From: Streptomyces sp. NBC_01341
GTDB lineage: Bacteria; Actinomycetota; Actinomycetes; Streptomycetales; Streptomycetaceae
Assembly: GCF_035946055.1 (NCBI RefSeq)
Contig: NZ_CP108364.1
Location: 5,580,001-5,644,000, forward strand
Reading direction: 5' to 3'
DNA length: 64,000 nucleotides
Shown: one piece after another, positions 25,552 to 34,931 of the stretch
Layout of the letters: each line of letters opens with the position of its first letter
How positions within the stretch are numbered: position 1 is the first letter of the stretch
Position numbers and translations under genes: made by a program
Notes under the pieces: model-generated
What the model was told of the DNA's origin: nothing
Database searches by the model: none
What the model saw: only the letters and a program-made list of their open reading frames with translations

Positions 25552-25566
25552 CGTGTGGGCGGGTGT

Positions 25567-26279
25567 TCAGTCCTCGCCGAGGTAGGCCTTGCGGACCGAC
25601 TCGTCGTGGAGGAGGTCGGCGCCGGTGCCGGAGAGGACGACCTTGCCGACCTCCATGACGTGGCCCTGGTCCGCGAGGGAGAGGGCGGCCTGGGCGTTCT
25701 GCTCGACGAGCAGGATCGTGGTGCCGGACGCCTTGAGTTCGACGATGGTCTCCATGATCTTCTGCATCATGATCGGGGAGAGGCCCATGGAGGGCTCGTC
25801 GAGCATGAGCAGTTTGGGCTGGGACATGAGGGCGCGTCCCATGGCGAGCATCTGCTGTTCGCCGCCGGAGAGGGTTCCCGCGGCCTGCTTGCGGCGTTCC
25901 CCGAGGATGGGGAAGAGGTCGTAGGCGCGCTGGATGTCCTTCTCGATGCCGGCCTTGTCGGTGCGGAGGAAGGCACCGAGCTGGAGGTTTTCGGCGATGG
26001 TGAGGCGGGGAAAGATGTGGCGGCCCTCGGGGGAGTGGGCGAGGCCGAGTGCCACGATCTTGTGGGCGGGGATCCCCGCGAGGGGCTTCCCGTCGAAGAG
26101 GATCCGGCCGCCGGAGGGCTTGAGGAGGCCGGAGAGGGTGCGCAGGGTGGTGGTCTTGCCCGCTCCGTTGGTGCCGATGAGGGTGACGACCTGGCCGGCT
26201 TCGACGCTGAAGGAGATTCCCTTGACGGCTTCGATCTTGCCGTAGGCGACCCTGAGGTCTTCGACCTCGAGCAGTGCGG

Positions 26280-26283
<4 letters not shown>
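25567..26283 (-). CDS. livF: branched-chain amino acid ABC transporter ATP-binding protein LivF
   Basis: A 238-residue ABC ATPase: Walker A GTNGAGKTT, Q-loop, signature LSGGEQQML, Walker B LLMLDEPSMGL, and H-loop region. EVEDLRVAYGKIEAVKG is typical of LivF. It pairs with LivG to drive the LivHM permease for Leu, Ile, Val or related amides. It overlaps livG by four bases (ATGA) and is the last gene of the operon, read from livK. Confidence 0.94.
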
Positions 26284-27229
<946 letters not shown>

Positions 27230-27233
<4 letters not shown>

Positions 27234-28966
27234 GCCCCCGCCTTCACGGTGCCGACGCCGGATTCGGGCAGTGTGCCTTCGGGTGTGTCGAGTTGGCCGG
27301 TCTCGTGGTATTCGAGCTGGGCGCGCCGGTTGGCGATGAGGCCTTCGGGGCGGAAGCGCATGAGCAGGATGAGTGCGAGGCCGAAGCCGAGGAGCTGGTA
27401 GTCCTGGAGGAACTGCAGCTTCGCGGGGATCATGTACAGGAGGGTCGCGCCGATCAGGGGTCCGCTGATGGTTCCCATGCCGCCGAGGATGACTGCGGCG
27501 AGGAGGAAGGCGGAGTTGGGCGGCACGGGGCCGGCGAAGACGTACATCTCCGGGACGACGGTGCTCTGTACGTGGGCCTGGACGGTGCCGGCGAGGCCGG
27601 CGAGGGTGGCGCCGAGGGCGAAGGCGATGAGTTTGACGCGGAAGCCGTTGATGCCCATGGCGGTGGCGGCTGTTTCGTCCTCGCGGATGGCGACCCAGGC
27701 GCGGCCGATGCGGGAGCTGCCGGCGCGGCTGAAGACGAGGACCACGAGGATCATCGCGAGCAGCATGAGCAGGTAGTAGTTGGCGTATCCGCCGAGTTCG
27801 ATTCCCAGGATCGTGTGGGATTCGCCGAAGTCGTATCCGAAGAAGACGAGGTCGGGGATGTTGGGTACGCCGTTGGGGCCGTTGGTGATCTGGGGTCCGG
27901 AGACGCCGTCGAGGTTGCCGACGGTGATGCGGAAGATTTCGCCGAAGCCGAGGGTGACGATGGCGAGGTAGTCGCCGCGGAGGCGGAGTGTGGGTGCTCC
28001 GATGACGACGCCGAAGATGAGGGAGACGGCTGCTCCGGTGAGGACGGCTGCCCAGAAGGGGAAGTGGACGTCGAACGCGGATGCGGTGGTGCCGGAGACG
28101 AGGGCGGCGGTGTAGGCGCCGACGCCGAGGAAGGCGACGTATCCGAGGTCGAGGAGTCCGGCGAGGCCGACGACGATGTTCAGCCCGAGTGCGACGGTCG
28201 CGAAGATGAGGATGTTGACCGCGATGAGGGTGAACTGGTCGGTGCTCTGGGTGAAGGGGAATGCTGCGGCGGCCACGAAGGCGGCGGCTACGGCGATGGA
28301 GCGGTACTTGGTGGTGAGGGCCGAGAGCCGGGCCATGATGCCGGATTTGAACAGGGCGCCGACGGCGAAGCCCGCGGTGATCAGGTAGCCGGTGAAGAGC
28401 TCGGGGGGTTCGATGTCGATGCCGTAGGTGACGACGAAGAGGCCGATTGCGAAGGCTGCGACGATGATGAGGATCTCGGCCCAGGAGGGGAGTTCCTTGG
28501 GGCGGGATGCTTTGCGGGTGTCGTCGGGGAGCAGGAGGGCGACGAGGGGGATCGCGGAGGCCACTGCCGCGACGTAGCCGCCGGGTTCCAGGTTGACGAC
28601 ACCGCCGAGTTCGATGGCAATGGCGAAGACGGTGAACCAGGTGGTCGTGAAGGTACCGATGGCCAGGAACTGGAGGGCTTTGGTGGTGCCGGTGGGGGCG
28701 ATCCAGCGGAGGCCTCGGACGTCGAGGGCGGCGAGTGCGTACAGGAGTACGAGGGCGCCTGAGGTGAGGGTGAGGAGCTGGAGGCCGGCGGGGTAGCCGT
28801 AGATAGTGAGGTCGCCGGTGAATTCGCTGGTCCAGGTCCAGGCCATGAAGGTGCTGGCGATGGTCGCGATGCCGCCGAGGGCGGTGAGGCGGCGCAGGCC
28901 TGCGGTCCGGGTGCCGGTGTCGGCGGGGGTGGTGACGGCTGCGGTTTTGGTGGTGTCGGTTGTCAT
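27230..28966 (-). CDS. livM: branched-chain amino acid ABC transporter permease LivM
   Basis: About 578 residues, longer than the 350 or so of typical LivM. The last 320 carry the LivM permease fold (GLNIVVGLAGLLDLGYVAFL, SPTLRLRGDYLAIVTLGFGE in part, GAFL-type segments, PEGLIANRRAQLEYH end). The first 200 or so are extra hydrophobic segments and a Thr-rich start, a layout seen in actinobacterial LivM. Start choice: the ATG at 28966, or a GTG at 28975 whose GTGA overlaps the livH stop. It works in the cytoplasmic membrane with LivH, LivF and LivG. Confidence 0.9.
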
Positions 28967-28971
28967 GGCTC

Positions 28972-29904
28972 TCACGCCCGATCCGCGACGCGCTCGCCGA
29001 GCAGGCCTTGTGGCCTGACGAGGAGGACGACGATGAGAAGTACGAATGCCCAGACGTTGGCCCAGGCGCCGCCGCCGAGCTGCTGCATGCCGGGGATTTC
29101 TTCGATGTAGGCGATGGAGAGGGCTTCGGCGAGGCCGAGGACGACTCCGCCGACCATGGCTCCGTAGATGTTGCCGATGCCGCCGAGGACTGCGGCGGTG
29201 AAGGCCTTCAGCCCGAGGAGGAAGCCCATCTCGAAGTTGATCTGGCCCTTGTCGAGGCCGTAGGCGACGGCTGCGATGGCGGCGAACGCGGCTCCGATGG
29301 CGAAGGCCATCACGATGATGCGGTCGGTGTTGATGCCCATGAGCTTGGCCGTGTCGGGGTCCTGTGCGGTGGCCTGCATGGCGCGGCCGCTGCGGCTCTT
29401 GGCGACGAACATGCCGAGGGCGAGCATGCACAGGGGGGCGAGGACGAGGATGAAGGCGTCGGCGCGCTGGAGGTAGAGGTTGTCGAAGATCTTGAACGAC
29501 TCGCCCTTGAACTCCGGGAAGCTGCGCGGCTTCTTCGCGTCGGGGTAGAAGCCCCAGACAAGCTGCTGGAGGACGATCGAGAGGCCGATCGCGGTGATGA
29601 GGGGTGCCAGCCGTGGTGCGCCGCGCAGGGGGCGGTAGGCGAAGCGTTCCGCGGCTGTCGCTACGGCGACGGAGGCGATGGCGCCTCCGATGATCATGAG
29701 GGGAATGACCACCATGAGCGAGGTTCCGCCGGGGAGCGCGAGGTAGGTGGTGAGGGCGCCGAAGCCCCCGATCATGAAGATCTCGCCGTGGGCGAAATTG
29801 ATGAGCTGGACGATGCCGTACACCATGGTGTACCCGATGGCTATGAGGCCATAGAGCGCGCCGAGTGCGAGGCCGTTCGCCAGCTGTTGCGGCAGTTCGT
29901 TCAC
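28972..29904 (-). CDS. livH: branched-chain amino acid ABC transporter permease LivH
   Basis: A 310-residue membrane permease with about eight hydrophobic segments. LivH family marks are NGLALGALYGLIAIGYTMVYGI, shown here only by LIAIGYTMVYG, the INFAHGEI loop, and GLKAFTAAVLGGIGNIYGA near the ATP-binding-protein coupling region. It forms the channel with LivM. The gene follows livK after a 99-base gap that contains a strong hairpin, so its level may be lower than that of the binding protein. Confidence 0.94.
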   Translation of the reverse strand: MNELPQQLANGLALGALYGLIAIGYTMVYGIVQLINFAHGEIFMIGGFGALTTYLALPGGTSLMVVIPLMIIGGAIASVAVATAAERFAYRPLRGAPRLAPLITAIGLSIVLQQLVWGFYPDAKKPRSFPEFKGESFKIFDNLYLQRADAFILVLAPLCMLALGMFVAKSRSGRAMQATAQDPDTAKLMGINTDRIIVMAFAIGAAFAAIAAVAYGLDKGQINFEMGFLLGLKAFTAAVLGGIGNIYGAMVGGVVLGLAEALSIAYIEEIPGMQQLGGGAWANVWAFVLLIVVLLVRPQGLLGERVADRA

Positions 29905-29937
29905 CGCAGTGCCTCCGATGAGCTTGTCGGATATGAC

Positions 29938-29972
29938 ACCGCGCGAGGGCGCTGTTTGCGCCCTCGCGCGGT
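29938..29972 (-). terminator. intercistronic hairpin between livK and livH
   Basis: Perfect 15-bp stem ACCGCGCGAGGGCGC (29938-29952) and GCGCCCTCGCGCGGT (29958-29972) with a 5-base loop, inside the livK-livH gap and within the transcript of the operon. It probably stops some transcripts or protects the livK mRNA 3' end, giving more LivK than transporter. Confidence 0.75.
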
Positions 29973-30003
29973 CAGGAGCGTGTGCTGGGGTGGTGCTGGG
30001 TGA

Positions 30004-31239
30004 TCAGTCCTCGAACGTGGCGCTCTTGACGTCCTTCCAGGCGCCCTTCTGGACCTCGTAGACGGTGAGCTGCTTGTTGGTGGTGTCACCGAACTGGTCG
30101 AAGGAGACCTTGCCGGTCACGCCGTCGAAGGAGACCTTGGCCATGGCCTCGGTGATCTTGGCGCGGGCGTCCTCGGGGAGCTTGCCGTCGTTGTCGGCGA
30201 CGACGGCCTTGACGGCCTGGATGATGGCCCATCCGGCGTCGTAGGAGTAGCCGCCGTAGGCCGCGAAGGGGTCCTTGTAGCCGCCGGCGTTGTAGTCCGC
30301 GATGAACTGCTTGGCGGTCGGGAGGGCCTCGACGGGGTAGCCGACGGAGGTGGCGAAGTCGCCGTCGTTGGCCTCACCGGAGGCGCTGATGAAGGCGGGG
30401 TCGTAGATGCCGTCGCCGCCCATGGTGGGGATCTTGGCGCCGGTCTTCTTGATCTGGTCGGAGAGCAGGCCGCCCTCGGGGTACTGGCCGCCGTAGTAGA
30501 CGGAGTCGGCGCCGGAGGACTTGACCTTGTCGGCGGTGCTGGAGAAGTCGGTCTCCTTGACGGTGACGTGGTCGGTGCCGACGACCTTGCCGCCGAGGCG
30601 TTCGAATTCCGCGGAGAAGATGGCGGCGAGGCCGGCGCCGTAGGTCTGCTTGTCGTCGACGACGTAGACCTTCTTCTTCTTGGCGTCGTTGTAGAGGTAC
30701 TGGGCGGCGAACTTGCCCTGGACGACGTCGGTGGCGCAGGTGCGGAAGTACGTCTTGAAGACGCGCTTGGAGTCGCCCTTGCCCCAGTTGTCGCCCTGGC
30801 TGAGGGCGGGGTTGGTGTTGGCGGGGGAGACCTGGGCCATGTCGGCCTTCTCGAAGACGCCCTGCATGGACTGGGCGACGCCGGAGTTCAGGGGGCCGAC
30901 GGCTCCGATGACGTCCTTGTTGCCGACGAGCTTGGTGGCGTTGGCCTGTCCGGAGGCGGGGACGGCCTGGTCGTCGAGGGCTTCGATCTTGAACTCGATG
31001 CCGGGGACCTCGTTGTTCTTGTTCGCGGTCTTGGCCGCGAGGTCCACGGAGTTCTTGATGCCCTGGCCGAGTGCGGAGAGGGATCCGGTGAGCGGGGCGT
31101 CGACGCCGATGACGACGGTGGTCTTGCTGTCGCCGCCCTTGTCGCCCTTGCCGTTGTCGTCGCGCGACCCGCAGGCGGTGAGTGTGAGGGCACCGGTGGT
31201 GAGCACTGCTGTGAGGATGATCAAAGAACGGTGTCGCAC
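30004..31239 (-). CDS. livK: branched-chain amino acid ABC transporter substrate-binding lipoprotein LivK
   Basis: About 411 residues. A lipoprotein signal peptide ends in the lipobox LTAC at Cys 23, anchoring it to the outer face of the membrane. The periplasmic-binding-protein type I fold follows: VVIGVDAPLTGSLSALG, then VIGAVGPLNSGVAQSM, YVVDDKQTYGAGLA, and SVYYGGQYPEGG. It binds branched-chain amino acids or related amides and delivers them to LivHMGF. The GTG start has AAAGGA upstream. It is the first gene of livKHMGF. Confidence 0.94.
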   Translation of the reverse strand: MRHRSLIILTAVLTTGALTLTACGSRDDNGKGDKGGDSKTTVVIGVDAPLTGSLSALGQGIKNSVDLAAKTANKNNEVPGIEFKIEALDDQAVPASGQANATKLVGNKDVIGAVGPLNSGVAQSMQGVFEKADMAQVSPANTNPALSQGDNWGKGDSKRVFKTYFRTCATDVVQGKFAAQYLYNDAKKKKVYVVDDKQTYGAGLAAIFSAEFERLGGKVVGTDHVTVKETDFSSTADKVKSSGADSVYYGGQYPEGGLLSDQIKKTGAKIPTMGGDGIYDPAFISASGEANDGDFATSVGYPVEALPTAKQFIADYNAGGYKDPFAAYGGYSYDAGWAIIQAVKAVVADNDGKLPEDARAKITEAMAKVSFDGVTGKVSFDQFGDTTNKQLTVYEVQKGAWKDVKSATFED

Positions 31240-31832
31240 GAAAGGTCCTTTCCCTGGCGCGGCCTCCTCTGCATGAGGTGCCGTAACGATCGCCGGGCCG
31301 TACTGGCCGATACAGGGCCGTGCAGCAGACGCACCCGGCGGCGCGGTGACTGGCCGTGACTCTAAGGGCAGGTGAGGGGGTGCGGGACGGGTCCGCTGAT
31401 GATGTGACTGTCTTGTTATGCCGTGGGGAAGGCTTGGTGGTCACTGTGTGGACATGTACCGCTTTCCGGTGGGCGGCGAGGTGACCGCATCGTGAGAACG
31501 CGCAGCTCTGCTAAGGGGCTTGGGGCGATCTTGGTGCTGTCACGCGAATGGGGCGCATGGGGCGCGGGGGGTGGCGGTGTGGTGGGTGCGCGCGCGGTGC
31601 GTGAGCTTTTTCGTGTATTGCACACATGTTACGGAGTGTTACATCCGTGGGAGGTGTTTGAAGACACGGTGGGGCGGTGTGGTCGGTGAAGTGGCTCATG
31701 GAAGGACATGGGCGGTCAGGGGTGTTGACCGTGTGTGTCCGCCAACTTCGGTGTTTTGCTTCGGATATGGGTCTGCCCGGTCCGGAATGCGGTGCGTTTC
31801 CGGCCGGGCAGTGGGGTGTTGGGAGGGGGCGG
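31240..31832. other. 593-base non-coding region upstream of livK
   Basis: No frame here has convincing codon use; several short frames are rejected. It must hold the livK promoter on the minus strand, but I cannot place one with confidence. Two direct repeats GTTAC (31628-31632 and 31638-31642) lie exactly 10 bp apart, a possible binding site. G-rich stretches such as 31560-31600 look low-complexity. Confidence 0.4.
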
Positions 31833-32303
31833 TCAGCCCGCGTCGGGGCGAGGTGCGTCGCGGAGCAGGCAGGTGAGGCGGGCGGTGCAGACGCGCTTGT
31901 CGTGCTCGTCGGTGATGACGATCTCGTACGTGGCGGTGGTGCGGCCGCGGTGGACGGGGGTGGCGACGCCGGTGACGAGGCCGCTGCGGGCGCCGCGGTG
32001 GTGGGTGCAGTTCAGGTCGACGCCGACGGCGATCCTGGAGGCGCCGCCGTGGAGCATGGTGCCGACGGAGCCGAGGGTCTCGGCGAGGACGGCCGAGGCG
32101 CCGCCGTGGAGGAGTCCGTAGGGCTGGGTGTTGCCTTCGACGGGCATGGTGCCCACGACGCGCTCGGCGGACGCCTCGACGATCCTGACGCCCATGCGCT
32201 CGCCGAGGTGTCCGGCGGAGAAGAGGGCGGGGAGATCGACCCCGAGTGCCGCGTACTCGTCGATGATCTCCTGGGGGAACGTGGGTGCGGTGTGCTCGCC
32301 CAT
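31833..32303 (-). CDS. PaaI-family hotdog-fold thioesterase
   Basis: About 156 residues. It shows the hotdog-fold marks of PaaI-type thioesterases: GNTQPYGLLHGGASAVLAETLGS, shown here by its core LLHGGASAVLAE, then GASRIAVGVDLNCTHHR and TTATYEIVITDEHDKRVCTARLTC in part. The motif HGGAS with a downstream Asn/Glu is the usual active site. It hydrolyses acyl-CoA thioesters; the natural substrate is unknown. I chose the ATG at 32303, which has GGAG eight bases upstream, over the GTG at 32345. Confidence 0.87.
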   Translation of the reverse strand: MGEHTAPTFPQEIIDEYAALGVDLPALFSAGHLGERMGVRIVEASAERVVGTMPVEGNTQPYGLLHGGASAVLAETLGSVGTMLHGGASRIAVGVDLNCTHHRGARSGLVTGVATPVHRGRTTATYEIVITDEHDKRVCTARLTCLLRDAPRPDAG

Positions 32304-32421
32304 GGGTCCGGCTCCGATCGTGTGCTCGTCCGTTGCTGTGTGCACTGTTCTTATCAGACCGCTGAGCGTGCGCTTAGGGCTGTGGGTGCCCGGGGGCCCG
32401 GTGCCGGGCCCCCGGGGGGCG

Positions 32422-34692
32422 TCAGGCGGTCTCGAACCGGACGACGACCGACTTGCTGGCGGGGGTGTTGCTGGTGTCCGCGGTCGCGTCGAGCGGGACG
32501 AGGACGTTCGTCTCCGGGTAGTAGGCGGCGGTGCAGCCCCGTGCGGTGGGGTAGTGGACGACCCGGAAGCCGGGGGCGCGGCGCTCGACGCCGTCCTTCC
32601 ACTCGCTGACGATGTCGGTGTAGGAGCCGTCGGCGAGGCCGAGGGTGCGGGCGTCCTCGGGGTTGACCATGACGATGCGGCGGCCGCCCTTGATGCCGCG
32701 GTAGCGGTCGTCGAGGCCGTAGATCGTGGTGTTGTACTGATCGTGGGAGCGCAGGGTCTGGAGCAGCAGCCTGCCTTCGGGGAGTTCGGGGTACTCGACG
32801 GGGGCGGCGGTGAAGTTGGCCTTGCCGGTGGCGGTGGGGAAGCGGCGTTCGTCGCGGGGTGCGTGGGGGAGGGTGAATCCGCCGGGCCTTGCGACGCGGG
32901 CGTTGAAGTCCTCGAAGCCGGGCACGACGCGGGAGATGCGGTCGCGGATCGTCCCGTAGTCCTTCTCGAAGTCCTCCCAGGGTGTGGTGGACGCGGGGCC
33001 GAGGACGGCGCGGGCGAGGCGGGCGACGATCGCGGGCTCGGAGAGCAGGTGCGGGCTCGCGGGGGTGAGGTTGCCGCGTGAGGAGTGGACCATGCCCATG
33101 GAGTCCTCGACGGTGACGAACTGCTTCCCGCCGGCGGTCACGTCCTTGTCGGTACGGCCGAGGGTGGGCAGGATCAGGGCGCGGGTCCCGGTGACGGCGT
33201 GGGAGCGGTTGAGCTTGGTCGAGACGTGGACGGTGAGCCGTGCGCGGCGCATCGCGGCCTCGGTGACGGTGGTGTCGGGAGTGGCGGCGACGAAGTTGCC
33301 GCCCATGGCGAAGAAGACCTTGGCGTCGCCGTCGCGGAGCGCCTGGATGGACCGCACGACGTCGTAGCCGTGGTGGCGCGGCGAGGTGATGCCGAATTCC
33401 CGGTCGAGGGCGTCGAGGAAGGCGGGGGCGGGGCGTTCGAAGATGCCCATGGTGCGGTCGCCCTGGACGTTGGAGTGGCCGCGTACGGGGCAGACCCCGG
33501 CGCCGGGCCTGCCGATGTTGCCGCGCAGGAGGAGGAAGTTGACCACTTCGCGGATGGTGGGCACGGAGTGCTTGTGCTGGGTGAGGCCCATGGCCCAGCA
33601 GACGATGGTGCGTTTCGACGCGAGGACCATGGTGAGCGCCCGCTCGATGGTGTCGCGGTCGAGGCCGGTGGCGGTGAGGGTCTCGTCCCAGTCCGCGGTG
33701 CGGGCTGCCTCGGCGAAGTCCTCGTATCCGTGGGTGTGTTCGGTGATGAATTCGGTGTCGACGGCTCCGTCGGCCTCGATGATCATCTTGTTCAGGAGGC
33801 GGAAGAGTGCCTGGTCGCCGCCGATGCGGATCTGCAGGAACAGGTCGGTGAGGTCGGCGCCCTTGAGCATGCCGCGGGCGGTCTGCGGGTTCTTGAACCG
33901 TTCGAGGCCGGCCTCGGGCAGCGGGTTCACCGAGATGATCTTCGCTCCGGCGGCCTTGGCCTGTTCCAGGGCGGACAGCATTCGGGGGTGGTTGGTGCCG
34001 GGGTTCTGGCCGGCGACGATGATCAGGTCGGCCTGGTGGAGGTCCTCGAGGCTGACGCTGCCCTTGCCGATGCCGATCGTCTCGGTAAGGGCGGAGCCGG
34101 ACGACTCGTGGCACATGTTGGAGCAGTCGGGCAGGTTGTTGGTGCCGAACTCCCGGGCGAAGAGCTGCAGGAGGAAGGCGGCCTCGTTGCTGGTGCGGCC
34201 GGAGGTGTAGAAGAGCGCCTCGTCGGGGGAGGAGAGCGCGGTGAGTTCCTCGGCGATGATCGCGAAGGCGCGCTCCCAGGTGACGGCCTCGTACCGGTCG
34301 CCGCCTTCGGGCAGGTACACGGGCTGGGTGATGCGCCCCTGCTGGCCGAGCCAGTAGCCGCTGCGGGTCGCCAGATCGGCGACGGGGTGGGCGTCGAAGA
34401 AGTCGGGGGTGACGCGGCGCAGGGTCGCCTCCTCGGCGACGGCCTTGGCACCGTTCTCGCAGAACTCGGCGGTGTGCCGCTTGTCGCCCTCGGGCCAGGC
34501 GCAGCCGGGACAGTCGAAGCCGTTCTTCTGGTTGACCTTGAGGAGGGTCTGCGCGGTGCGTCGCACGCCCATCTGCTGCTGCGCGATACGCAGGGTGTGG
34601 GCGACGGCGGGCAGTCCGGCGGCGGCGTGCTGGGCCTCTTCGACCTGCGGGGCGTCCTGGACCGGGTCACCGGTCGGGGGCTTGGTGGCCAT
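32422..34692 (-). CDS. FdhF/YdeP-type molybdopterin oxidoreductase
   Basis: About 756 residues. Near the start CPGCAW followed by C in AEFCENG gives iron-sulfur or metal Cys ligands; the molybdopterin domains follow (YTSGRTSNEAAFLLQ, NMCHESSG, AGQNPGTNHPR, AMGGNFVAATPD, SHDQYNTTIYG). This is the YdeP family, related to formate dehydrogenase alpha subunit, with a bis-MGD cofactor. Substrate unknown; E. coli YdeP is linked to acid resistance. No FdhD, electron-transfer subunit or cofactor gene is adjacent, so it may work alone in the cytoplasm. Start is ATG 34692 with GGGGAG four bases upstream. It diverges from polA. Confidence 0.9.
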   Translation of the reverse strand: MATKPPTGDPVQDAPQVEEAQHAAAGLPAVAHTLRIAQQQMGVRRTAQTLLKVNQKNGFDCPGCAWPEGDKRHTAEFCENGAKAVAEEATLRRVTPDFFDAHPVADLATRSGYWLGQQGRITQPVYLPEGGDRYEAVTWERAFAIIAEELTALSSPDEALFYTSGRTSNEAAFLLQLFAREFGTNNLPDCSNMCHESSGSALTETIGIGKGSVSLEDLHQADLIIVAGQNPGTNHPRMLSALEQAKAAGAKIISVNPLPEAGLERFKNPQTARGMLKGADLTDLFLQIRIGGDQALFRLLNKMIIEADGAVDTEFITEHTHGYEDFAEAARTADWDETLTATGLDRDTIERALTMVLASKRTIVCWAMGLTQHKHSVPTIREVVNFLLLRGNIGRPGAGVCPVRGHSNVQGDRTMGIFERPAPAFLDALDREFGITSPRHHGYDVVRSIQALRDGDAKVFFAMGGNFVAATPDTTVTEAAMRRARLTVHVSTKLNRSHAVTGTRALILPTLGRTDKDVTAGGKQFVTVEDSMGMVHSSRGNLTPASPHLLSEPAIVARLARAVLGPASTTPWEDFEKDYGTIRDRISRVVPGFEDFNARVARPGGFTLPHAPRDERRFPTATGKANFTAAPVEYPELPEGRLLLQTLRSHDQYNTTIYGLDDRYRGIKGGRRIVMVNPEDARTLGLADGSYTDIVSEWKDGVERRAPGFRVVHYPTARGCTAAYYPETNVLVPLDATADTSNTPASKSVVVRFETA

Positions 34693-34931
34693 GGTGCTCC
34701 CCTTCGAGCGCTTGCGGGCGCGCGTTCGTCCAGGCGCGTCCTGGCACGTCCACCCGCGCTTCCACTGTCCTTCGATCCTGTCATGCAGGCGGGCCGGGGC
34801 ACCCGGCGGGAATGGGAAGCGGGCGGCAGGGTCCGGCCGGTGCGCGTGACGGTGGGGGCCGAGCGGCGCCCGAGCCGGGGACGAGCGGCGGCCGGTCCGG
34901 ATTGTCGGTGGTACGTGGCAGGATCGGGGGC
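34693..34931. other. divergent promoter region of the oxidoreductase and polA
   Basis: 239 bases between divergent starts. No gene is visible; it should contain promoters in both directions. No clear -35/-10 pair could be assigned. Confidence 0.4.
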
